A stretch of 64,000 nt of DNA from Agromyces salentinus (lineage in GTDB: Bacteria; Actinomycetota; Actinomycetes; Actinomycetales; Microbacteriaceae), in the NCBI RefSeq assembly GCF_009749395.1, contig NZ_WBIR01000009.1:1-64000 (forward strand), in the 5' to 3' direction. The position numbers and the translations under genes are program-made. Shown piece by piece: positions 9,379 to 15,956 of the stretch. Below the pieces are notes generated by a model that saw only the letters and a program-made list of their open reading frames with translations, was not told the origin of the DNA and searched no databases. Position 1 is the stretch's first letter. Each line of letters starts with the position of its first letter.

Positions 9379-9394
9379 GTAACCTCCGCGAAAC
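9379..9394 (+). promoter_or_regulatory. GlnR-type operator upstream of amt
   Basis: GTAAC, six bases, GAAAC: an exact match to the actinobacterial GlnR box (gTnAC-n6-GaAAC). It lies 85 bases before the amt start. Further GAAAC half-sites are at 9348, 9412 and 9427. GlnR activates ammonium uptake genes under nitrogen limitation in streptomycetes and mycobacteria. Confidence 0.75.
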
Positions 9395-9479
9395 AGAACG
9401 CGGTCCCGATCGAAACGTCCTCTCGTGAAACTTGGCGACACAGGTTCCCCACCCGTGGTTTCCCCGAGAGAGGTTCGAG

Positions 9480-10742
9480 ATGGATCAAGGCAACACTGCG
9501 TTCCTGTTGATCATGGCGGCATTGGTGCTGCTCATGACTCCGGGACTCGCGTTCTTCTACGGCGGTCTGGTCAAGGCGAAGAGCGTCATCAGCATGATGA
9601 TGATGAGCTTCGGCGCGATCGGCCTCATCGGCGTCCTCTGGGTGCTCTACGGCTACGCCATCGCCTTCCCCGCTGCCGAGGGCCTGGTCGCGCCGTGGGC
9701 GATCGACTGGTCGGCCATCGGCCTCACGAGCCTCCTCGAGACCCCGGAGGGCGCCGCGTACCCGCCGCTCGCCTTCGTGGCCTTCCAGGCGACCTTCGCG
9801 ATCCTCACGGTCGCACTGATCTCGGGAGCGATCGCCGACCGGGCGAAGTTCGGCGCATGGATGGTCTTCGCGGCCGTCTGGGCGACGATCGTCTACTTCC
9901 CGGTCGCGAGCTGGGTCTTCAACTTCGGACTCGCAGACGACGGTTCGTTCGCCTACGGCGGCTGGACGACCTTCGGCATGCAGGAGGCCTTCGGCGTCGG
10001 CGTGATCGACTTCGCGGGTGGCACGGCCGTGCACATCAACGCCGGTGCGGCTGCCCTCGCCCTGGCGCTCGTGCTCGGCAAGCGGGTCGGGTTCTCCAAG
10101 GGTGCGCACGTGCCCCACAACCCGCCCTTCGTGCTCCTCGGCGCCGGCCTGCTCTGGTTCGGCTGGTTCGGGTTCAACTCCGGCTCGGAGCTCGCCGCCG
10201 ACGGCACCGCCGCACTCGCCTGGGTCAACACGCTCGCGGCTCCGGCAGCGGCGCTGCTCGCCTGGCTGCTCGTCGAGAAGATCAAGGACGGCAAGCCGAC
10301 CTCGGTCGGCGCGGCATCCGGTGCCGTCGCAGGTCTCGTCGCGATCACCCCGGCGTGCGCGGCGCTGACCCCGGGCTGGGCGATCGTCCTCGGCCTCGTC
10401 GCCGGCGCCGTCTGCGCCCTCGCGATCGACCTCAAGTTCAAGCTCGGCTTCGACGACTCGCTCGACGTCGTGGGCATCCACCTCGTCGGCGGCCTCATCG
10501 GAACGCTGTACCTCGGCTTCTTCGCGAACAACACCGGCCTGATCTACAGCGGTGACGCCACGCAGCTCCTGGTCCAGGCGATCGCGGCCTTCACGGTCCT
10601 GGCCTACTCGTTCGTGCTCGCCTTCGCGATCGGCTGGGTCATCCAGAAGACGATGGGCTTCCGCGTGACCAACGAGGACGAAGTCGCCGGCATCGACACG
10701 GTCGTGCACGGGGAGGACGCGTACAAGCTCGAGAACGCCTGA
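9480..10742 (+). CDS. amt: Ammonium transporter (Amt family)
   Basis: 420 residues with about eleven hydrophobic helices. It starts MDQGNTAFLLIMAALVLLMTP, the Amt N-terminus with the channel outside. GLAFFYGGLV, FAILTVALISGAIADR, the VHINAGAAALALALVLG pore histidine region and VGIHLVGGLIGTLYLG (second pore histidine) are all present. The ATG at 9480 is chosen because GAGAGAGG lies just upstream and because the family starts near here; the frame is open further back. It moves ammonium across the membrane and is probably GlnR-controlled. glnK and glnD, often downstream in other actinobacteria, are absent. Confidence 0.95.
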   Translation: MDQGNTAFLLIMAALVLLMTPGLAFFYGGLVKAKSVISMMMMSFGAIGLIGVLWVLYGYAIAFPAAEGLVAPWAIDWSAIGLTSLLETPEGAAYPPLAFVAFQATFAILTVALISGAIADRAKFGAWMVFAAVWATIVYFPVASWVFNFGLADDGSFAYGGWTTFGMQEAFGVGVIDFAGGTAVHINAGAAALALALVLGKRVGFSKGAHVPHNPPFVLLGAGLLWFGWFGFNSGSELAADGTAALAWVNTLAAPAAALLAWLLVEKIKDGKPTSVGAASGAVAGLVAITPACAALTPGWAIVLGLVAGAVCALAIDLKFKLGFDDSLDVVGIHLVGGLIGTLYLGFFANNTGLIYSGDATQLLVQAIAAFTVLAYSFVLAFAIGWVIQKTMGFRVTNEDEVAGIDTVVHGEDAYKLENA

Positions 10743-10786
10743 TCCGACAGCTCCGAACCCACTGAAACACCGCGAGGGCGGTGAGG

Positions 10787-10792
10787 TAGTGT
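10787..10792 (+). promoter_or_regulatory. -10 box of the PemK/MazF-like gene (leaderless start)
   Basis: TAGTGT followed by six bases and the GTG start at 10799. This puts the transcript start at or next to the start codon. Confidence 0.45.
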
Positions 10793-10798
10793 GCGGGT

Positions 10799-11347
10799 GT
10801 GACTGACACTGGCCGCTTCCTCACCGCCCTTCGGCGTGCCATCGGCAGCGTCTTCCGGCCGCCCCGGAAGGAGAGCACGCGAGCGGATGCCGCCGGCGGC
10901 TCCTCCGTCTCGACCACGCTCCTGTCTCCGGGGCAGGGCGGGGCCTCCGCCACGGTCGAGGTCGACCCGCGGAGCCTCCGCCGTGTGCGGCTCGGCTATG
11001 CCCCGTCCAGGGACGGTGCGCCGGATCCCGGTGAGATCGTGTGGACCTGGGTGCCCTACGAGGAGCGGGACGGACGCGGCAAGGACCGCCCGGTCGTCGT
11101 GATCGCGGCATCCGGTCCGGATGCGGTGCTGGCCGTGCAGCTCACGAGCAAGGCGCATGAGGGTTCCCGCGACTTCGTCGCCCTCGGCGCCGGCGCGTGG
11201 GACGCCACGGGTCGTCCCAGCTGGGCGAACATCGACCGGGTCTTCGTCGTGCGCACGGGCGGGATGCGGCGCGAGGCGGCCTCCCTCGACGCCGCTCGCT
11301 ACCTTCGGCTGGCGGAAGCGCTCAGCGCCAGGTACGGCTGGTCCTGA
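10799..11347 (+). CDS. PemK/MazF-like protein, orphan
   Basis: 182 residues. An N-terminal basic and low-complexity extension (about 1-75) precedes a PemK/MazF-like barrel: PGEIVWTWVPYEE, DRPVVVIAAS, AVQLTSKAHE, RPSWANIDRVFVVR and a C-terminal ARYLRLAEALSARYGW helix. MazF-type toxins are RNA endonucleases, but no antitoxin gene is adjacent: amt lies upstream and a tRNA downstream on the other strand. It is longer than typical MazF (about 110 residues) and may have another role. The GTG start has no Shine-Dalgarno but has a -10 box 6 bases before it. Confidence 0.7.
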   Translation: MTDTGRFLTALRRAIGSVFRPPRKESTRADAAGGSSVSTTLLSPGQGGASATVEVDPRSLRRVRLGYAPSRDGAPDPGEIVWTWVPYEERDGRGKDRPVVVIAASGPDAVLAVQLTSKAHEGSRDFVALGAGAWDATGRPSWANIDRVFVVRTGGMRREAASLDAARYLRLAEALSARYGWS

Positions 11348-11375
11348 CCGGCGTGCGGGCGGATGCGTTAACGAA

Positions 11376-11403
11376 GAACGCCCCCTGTGGAGAGGGGGCG
11401 TTC
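11376..11403 (-). terminator. Terminator of tRNA-Val(CAC)
   Basis: An 11-bp perfect stem (11376-11386 with 11393-11403). On the minus strand it begins 2 bases after the tRNA and is followed by TTCGTTAAC. It may also end transcripts from the PemK/MazF-like gene. Confidence 0.75.
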
Positions 11404-11404
11404 G

Positions 11405-11477
11405 TGGGCGATGCCGGGCTCGAACCGACGACCTCTTCCGTGTGAAGGAAGCGCGCTACCAGCTGCGCCAATCGCCC
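11405..11477 (-). tRNA. tRNA-Val (anticodon CAC)
   Basis: 73 bases folding as a complete cloverleaf. The acceptor stem is GGGCGAT/ATCGCCC, the discriminator A, the anticodon stem CTTCC/GGAAG with loop TTCACAC giving CAC (reads GUG), and the T arm has GGTTCGA. CCA is not encoded. It is an inverted near-copy of tRNA-Val(GAC) at 12062, with a strong hairpin terminator right behind it. Confidence 0.95.
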
Positions 11478-11833
11478 AAATGTGCTGCACGTTCACCGGG
11501 GTGACCGCGGACTCGATACTAGCCGACGATCCGCGTCGAATGCACATCGTGGGGTCAGCGGCGATTTCCGAGCGCGTCGGCCCGACCTCGACCGCGTCGG
11601 CCCCGGACCTTCAGCCTGCGAGCGTCACGGCAAGGCTTGCTCATCGCGCACCCGAGCCCGCGTCGCAGTGGCCCGCGGGGCCGAGGATCACTGCATCGGG
11701 GCCGGACACGCCCGGGTTGCGAAGCTGGATTCCGGCTGCGACCGGGCTGAACACCAGGTGAACGTCGCTCAGTTTGTGAATCGCCGCGAGTATCGGTTAG
11801 AGTCTCTCTGCACGCAGAAATGCGAAAGCAAAT
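11478..11833. other. 356-base gene-free region between divergent tRNA genes
   Basis: No convincing coding frame: the open frames here lack codon bias and run into the tRNAs. It must hold the promoter of tRNA-Val(CAC) on minus and that of the tRNA-Gly cluster on plus (see 11774-11803). The middle (about 11560-11750) has no feature that I recognise. Confidence 0.7.
11774..11803 (+). promoter_or_regulatory. Promoter of the tRNA-Gly-Cys-Val cluster
   Basis: TTGTGA (11774-11779), 18 bases, TAGAGT (11798-11803), with the first tRNA 31 bases further on. This is one of the best -35/-10 pairs in the window and suits a stable-RNA promoter. Confidence 0.65.
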
Positions 11834-11905
11834 GCGGATGTGGCGCAGTGGTAGCGCATCACCTTGCCAAGGTGAGGGTCGCGAGTTCGAATCTCGTCAT
11901 CCGCT
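11834..11905 (+). tRNA. tRNA-Gly (anticodon GCC)
   Basis: 72 bases. The acceptor stem is GCGGATG/CATCCGC with discriminator T, the anticodon stem TCACC/GGTGA with loop TTGCCAA (GCC, reads GGC/GGU), and the T arm has GTTCGAATC. CCA is not encoded. First gene of a three-tRNA cluster. Confidence 0.96.
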
Positions 11906-11963
11906 CTGATCAGGATCTGGGCGAAAGCATGGGTCCTGTTCTTTTGGTGGAGAACCCATACAC

Positions 11964-12034
11964 GGTGGATTGGCCGAGAGGCGAGGCAGCGGCCTGCAAA
12001 GCCGTATACACGGGTTCGAATCCCGTATCCACCT
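11964..12034 (+). tRNA. tRNA-Cys (anticodon GCA)
   Basis: 71 bases. The acceptor stem is GGTGGAT/ATCCACC with discriminator T, and the anticodon loop is CTGCAAA (GCA). The T arm has GGTTCGAATCC. The next three bases are CCA, so the 3' end may be encoded. 58 bases after tRNA-Gly. Confidence 0.96.
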
Positions 12035-12061
12035 CCAAGCTGTGAACTTGTTCATGGCTTT

Positions 12062-12133
12062 GGGCGATTGGCGCAGCGGTAGCGCGCTTCCCTGACACGG
12101 AAGAGGTCACTGGTTCGATCCCAGTATCGCCCA
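12062..12133 (+). tRNA. tRNA-Val (anticodon GAC)
   Basis: 72 bases. The acceptor stem is GGGCGAT/ATCGCCC with discriminator A, the anticodon stem CTTCC/GGAAG and loop CTGACAC (GAC, reads GUC/GUU). CCA follows at 12134-12136. Body and acceptor are almost the same as the inverted tRNA-Val(CAC) at 11405. Confidence 0.96.
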
Positions 12134-12137
12134 CCAC

Positions 12138-12168
12138 AACAGCCCCGGCTCATCGAGCCGGGGCTGTT
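12138..12168 (+). terminator. Terminator of the tRNA cluster
   Basis: A perfect 14-bp stem (12138-12151 with 12155-12168) and a 3-base loop, directly after tRNA-Val(GAC). It has no T-run, as is common in high-GC actinobacteria. Confidence 0.75.
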
Positions 12169-12196
12169 CGCGTCTCCGTGCCTCTGCACGGAGGGT

Positions 12197-12385
12197 TCAC
12201 TCGGATACCGCTTCGCTGACGGCCGTGGGCCCGTCGTACTGCCGGTCGGGGATGCCGTTGAGGGCGTCGACCACCTCGTCATCGGCTCCCGACTCACGCG
12301 CCGTGCGAAGGATGTCCTGCTTCGAGGCCGGATAGTTCACCCCTCCGAGGAATTTCTGCACTCGGATCGGGTTCGGCGTTGCCAT
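12197..12385 (-). CDS. DUF2795 small protein
   Basis: 62 residues from ATG 12385, which is preceded by a very strong GAGAGGAGAG. The sequence (IRVQKFLGGVNYPASKQDIL, then ARESGADDEVVDALNGIPDRQY) is the DUF2795 fold. In this family a short helix-turn-helix-like protein carries a YPAxKxDLI motif followed by a VLxxLxxLPDRxY segment. No function is established. It lies 81 bases downstream of hldE copy 1 on the same strand and could be cotranscribed with it. Confidence 0.85.
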   Translation of the reverse strand: MATPNPIRVQKFLGGVNYPASKQDILRTARESGADDEVVDALNGIPDRQYDGPTAVSEAVSE

Positions 12386-12466
12386 CTTCTCTCCTCTCAT
12401 TCGCGGGTCGTGCCTGGGTGCACGGCCCGGGCTCCAGAACATGCCCATCGGCACGTGGACGCCTCG

Positions 12467-13939
12467 TCATTCGCGCCCACCCGACCTGATCCGGTCGACC
12501 AGTGCGGTGGTCGAATGCGCGGGGACGTAGCCGACCATCACGACCTCTCCGCCGTACCCGCGCACGACGTCCGCCTCGGCGAGCATCTCCGCGGAGTAGT
12601 CGCCGCCCTTGACGTAGACCTGCGGCTGCAGGCGCTCGATGAGCGGGATCGGGGTCTCGCCGTCGAAGACCGTGACGTAGTCGACGCATTCGAGCGCGGC
12701 GAGGACCGCTGCCCGGTCCGATTGGGCGTTCACCGGGCGGTCGGGCCCCTTGAGCCGCCGCACGGACTCGTCGCTGTTCACTGCCACCACCAGGCGGTCG
12801 CCGAGTTCGCGGGCCTGCCGCAGGTAGGACGTGTGGCCGAGATGCAGGACGTCGAAGCAGCCATTCGTGAAGACGATGCGGAGGCCCTGCTCGCGATCCC
12901 GCCTGATCGCCGAGGCGAGCGAGGCGGGCGTCAGCACGGCCGGAAGCCGGGGCAGGGCTTGGGCGGCCAATTCCTCCGATGAGCACACCGAGGTGCCGAG
13001 GTGGCGGAGCGCGACATCCGCCGCGAATTGCCCGAGGTTCGTGGCGTCCTCCAGAGTCGCTCCGACGCAGAGCGCGGCGGTGAGCGACGCGGTGAACGTG
13101 TCACCGGCGCCGGAGGCGTACTTCTCCGAGACCGGGTGTGCATGGGTCGTGAACGGCACGGACTCCGGCGCGACCAGTACGGCCCCGTCGCGGTCGAGGG
13201 TCACGACGAGCGCGGTCGCGCCGGCGGCGCTGCGGAGCCGGTCGGCGGATGCCGCGACTGCGCTCGCGCGCCCGGGCCCGTCGCCGAGGGAGTGACCGAG
13301 CAGCGCCTCGGCCTCGCGGGCGTTCGGCACCGCGACATCCGGGGCGAGGGCTCGCCACGCCGCGGGATCATGCGCATCGACGACGACCTGTCCGGGCCGG
13401 TGCGCCCTGCACAGGGCGGACACGACCGGGTCGGAGAGGAGCCCCGAGCCGTAGTCGCTGACGACAAGGGCATCGGAGTCCTCCAGGCCGGGACCGAACG
13501 CCGTGCCGAGGGCAGCCGCCAACTCCGCGCGCGTGTCGCCGTCGAGCTCGAGGGATCCGGAATCCGCTCGGACGAGCACCTGGTCGTCGGCGACGATGCG
13601 GGTCTTGCTCACCGTGCGAACCAAGGGAGAGCGGATGACGCCCGACACGTCGACGCCGGCCTCGACGAGCAGCTCCAGCATGCGGTCGCCCGCGGCATCC
13701 GGTCCGACGGCGGAGACGAGCCGGACCCGTACGCCCAGGGCACTGAGGTTGACCGCCGTGTTGGCCGCGCCGCCTGGCGCATCGACCTGCGCGGACACCT
13801 CGACGATCGGCGCCGGGGCCTCGCGGCTGAGGCGGCGACTCCCGCCCATCCACCACCGGTCGAGGATGGCCTCGCCGACGACCGTCACGATCGGTGCGTC
13901 GAGACGGATGCGTCGGGGGAGATCTGCGAACTGGTGCAC
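12467..13939 (-). CDS. hldE: HldE-like bifunctional heptose-7-phosphate kinase / heptose-1-phosphate nucleotidyltransferase, copy 1
   Basis: 490 residues from a GTG. The PfkB-type kinase domain (about 1-320) has GGAANTAVNLSALGVRV and the anion-hole/base motif SGAGDTFTA. The C-terminal nucleotidyltransferase domain (about 345-490) has TNGCFDVLHLGH with HxGH, AVNSDESVRRLKGPDRP and YVKGGDY, as in E. coli HldE. The pair of activities would make heptose-1,7-bisphosphate and then ADP-heptose. It starts divergently from a family-9 glycosyltransferase with 114 bases between. A second HldE is at 15957, which is unusual. Confidence 0.88.
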   Translation of the reverse strand: MHQFADLPRRIRLDAPIVTVVGEAILDRWWMGGSRRLSREAPAPIVEVSAQVDAPGGAANTAVNLSALGVRVRLVSAVGPDAAGDRMLELLVEAGVDVSGVIRSPLVRTVSKTRIVADDQVLVRADSGSLELDGDTRAELAAALGTAFGPGLEDSDALVVSDYGSGLLSDPVVSALCRAHRPGQVVVDAHDPAAWRALAPDVAVPNAREAEALLGHSLGDGPGRASAVAASADRLRSAAGATALVVTLDRDGAVLVAPESVPFTTHAHPVSEKYASGAGDTFTASLTAALCVGATLEDATNLGQFAADVALRHLGTSVCSSEELAAQALPRLPAVLTPASLASAIRRDREQGLRIVFTNGCFDVLHLGHTSYLRQARELGDRLVVAVNSDESVRRLKGPDRPVNAQSDRAAVLAALECVDYVTVFDGETPIPLIERLQPQVYVKGGDYSAEMLAEADVVRGYGGEVVMVGYVPAHSTTALVDRIRSGGRE

Positions 13940-14053
13940 ACCCGGCCGTTACCCACCGCTCGACCGGGATATGCGTCGCGATGACCGACGTTTCGGAGCA
14001 CCGTCGAACGGGAACGGGGAGGCGGACGCAGCCGGTCGCATGAAGGAGGAACC

Positions 14054-15223
14054 GTGTCGAGATTCACGAGCACCGATCTGCCGTTCGACCACGTGCGTCG
14101 CATCGCCGTGCTGAGGGGCGGCGGACTGGGCGACCTGCTCTTCGCGATGCCCGCGATCGAGGCCCTCTCGCGGACGTATCCGGACGCCGAGGTCCTGCTC
14201 CTCGGCAGCCCGGCGCATGCGGCCCTCCTGGCGGGACGACGCTCGCCCGTGACCCGCGTCGAGGTCCTTCCCTTCGCGCGAGGCGTGCGCGAGCGCGCAG
14301 CAGGCGCAGGCGGCGAGGGCGGCGTCGAGGACTTCCGCGAGCGGGTCCGACGCGCGGGGAGGATCGACCTCGGGGTGCAGCTGCACGGCGGCGGCCGGTT
14401 CTCCAATCCGTTCCTGCTCGCACTGGACCCGCGCCACTCGATCGGCGCGGCCACCGAGGATGCCGCAGCGCTGGAGCGCAGCATCCCGTACATGTACTAC
14501 CAGCACGAGGTGCTGCGCGGGCTCGAGATCGCCGCGCTCGCCGGCGCCGAACCCGTGCACCTCGAACCGCGCATCGAAGTCGGCGGGCGCGACGCACTCG
14601 CCGTCCGTCGCCATCTCGCGAGGGACGGGGGGCCGCTCGCGGTGCTGCATCCCGGGGCCAGCGACCCCCGCCGACGCTGGCCGGGCGAGCGGTTCGCCGA
14701 GGTGGCGGTCGGCCTCCTCGACGCCGGCGCGTCCGTGCGTCTCATCGGGGACGAAGGCGACCGGCACCTGTGCGCCGCGATCGCGCGGCGGATCGAGGCC
14801 GAGCGCCCCGCGAGCGCCGCCGACATCACCGTGCTCGCCGGGGCGCTCGAGCTCGGCGACACGGCGGCGCTGCTCGCCGAGGCGGATGTCGTGGTCGCGA
14901 ACGACAGCGGACCCCGTCACCTCGCGCAGGCCGTGGGCGCTCCGACGGTCGGCATCTTCTGGTTCGGCAACGTGGTCAATGCCGCTCCGTTCTCTCGCGC
15001 TCGCCACCGCGTGCACATGTCGTTCGTCGTGAGCTGTCCGACCTGCGGCGTCGACGTCACGCAGGTGGGCTGGACCGCCGAGCGCTGCCCCCACGACGAC
15101 TCGCTCGTCACGGGAGTGGATGCGGCATCCGTGCTCGAGGATGCCCTTCAGCTCATGGCCACGAGCTCTCCTCGGAGTGGCACACGACCAGTTCACGGAT
15201 CTCGGACCCGTCGGGCTGGCTGA
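14054..15223 (+). CDS. Glycosyltransferase family 9 (heptosyltransferase-like), copy 1
   Basis: 389 residues from GTG 14054, with a strong AAGGAGGAACC ribosome site. The N-terminal IAVLRGGGLGDLLFAMPAIEAL and DLGVQLHGGGR, then VLHPGASDPRRRWPGERFAEV and the donor-site ADVVVANDSGPRHLAQAVGAPTVGIF, mark a GT9 heptosyltransferase (GT-B fold). Near the end C328, C331, C345 and H347 form a CxxC-13-CxH pattern that could bind a metal. The last 71 bases overlap the convergent SDR gene. It is the only plus-strand gene between the two hldE copies. Confidence 0.87.
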   Translation: MSRFTSTDLPFDHVRRIAVLRGGGLGDLLFAMPAIEALSRTYPDAEVLLLGSPAHAALLAGRRSPVTRVEVLPFARGVRERAAGAGGEGGVEDFRERVRRAGRIDLGVQLHGGGRFSNPFLLALDPRHSIGAATEDAAALERSIPYMYYQHEVLRGLEIAALAGAEPVHLEPRIEVGGRDALAVRRHLARDGGPLAVLHPGASDPRRRWPGERFAEVAVGLLDAGASVRLIGDEGDRHLCAAIARRIEAERPASAADITVLAGALELGDTAALLAEADVVVANDSGPRHLAQAVGAPTVGIFWFGNVVNAAPFSRARHRVHMSFVVSCPTCGVDVTQVGWTAERCPHDDSLVTGVDAASVLEDALQLMATSSPRSGTRPVHGSRTRRAG

Positions 15224-15857
15224 GCGCGAAGACGACGGCCTGGGCGACGTTCGCCGGATCGTTGAGCTTCGCGTCCGCCCCCGGGCGGTACTTCGCGTCG
15301 CGATCGTCGAAGAAGTGGGTCGTCATGCCGCCGGGGATGAGCGTCGTGACGCCGAGCCGCCCCTTCGTCTCGTCGGCGAGCGCGCGGGAGAAGCCGAGCA
15401 CGCCGAACTTCGAGGCGCAATACGCCGTGGCGTCCGACACGCCCTTCAGCGCGAGGGAGGAGGCGACCGTCACGACGCGGCCGTGCGACGCCTCCAGGTG
15501 CGGCAGCGCCGCGCGCACCGCGGCGGCCGTGCCGAGCAGGTTCACCTGGATGACGCGTTCCCACTCGACCCCGTCGACGTCGTCCAGGCGGCCGCACCGG
15601 TCGATACCGGCTGCGGTCACGACCCCGTCCAGGCCGCCGTGGCGGTCGGCCAGTTCGGAGATCATCCGTTCGAGGGCGCGGGTGTCCGCGACATCCGCCT
15701 GATGGGTCTCGTGGCGCGGTTCATCCGGCACCGCCCGGTCGAGCACGATCGGCGTGCCGCCGGCGTCTGCGACGGCATCTGCGACCGCCGCTCCGAGCCC
15801 GGAGGCCCCGCCCGTGATGATGATGCGGCCGACGGCCCTGGTCGTGGCGTTCGTCAT
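15153..15857 (-). CDS. Classical short-chain dehydrogenase/reductase in the heptose cluster
   Basis: 234 residues. It has the NAD(P)-binding TGGASGLGAA near residue 15, the catalytic serine in VASSLALKG, and YCASK (Tyr, Lys) near 147. It is a classical (short) SDR and not the extended HldD-type epimerase (about 310 residues). So it probably oxidises or reduces a substrate and does not epimerise ADP-heptose in the known way. ATG 15857 has a GAGGAAGGAC site. It is the last gene of the minus-strand run, 99 bases after hldE copy 2. Substrate unknown. Confidence 0.8.
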   Translation of the reverse strand: MTNATTRAVGRIIITGGASGLGAAVADAVADAGGTPIVLDRAVPDEPRHETHQADVADTRALERMISELADRHGGLDGVVTAAGIDRCGRLDDVDGVEWERVIQVNLLGTAAAVRAALPHLEASHGRVVTVASSLALKGVSDATAYCASKFGVLGFSRALADETKGRLGVTTLIPGGMTTHFFDDRDAKYRPGADAKLNDPANVAQAVVFALSQPDGSEIRELVVCHSEESSWP

Positions 15858-15956
15858 GTCCGGTCCTTCCTCGCCGCTGGCGCGGCATCCGTTCGATGGG
15901 GTGGTGCGTGGGGTGCGTGTCAGCCAAGCGGGGGCCCTTCCGGCCGATCGGAGGGG

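Noticed and set aside
11387..12045. Open frames covering the tRNA region
   Set aside because: They read through complete tRNA cloverleaves and lack codon bias.
15153..15857. Calling the SDR an ADP-heptose 6-epimerase (HldD)
   Set aside because: HldD is an extended SDR of about 310 residues with a C-terminal substrate domain; this protein is a 234-residue classical SDR.
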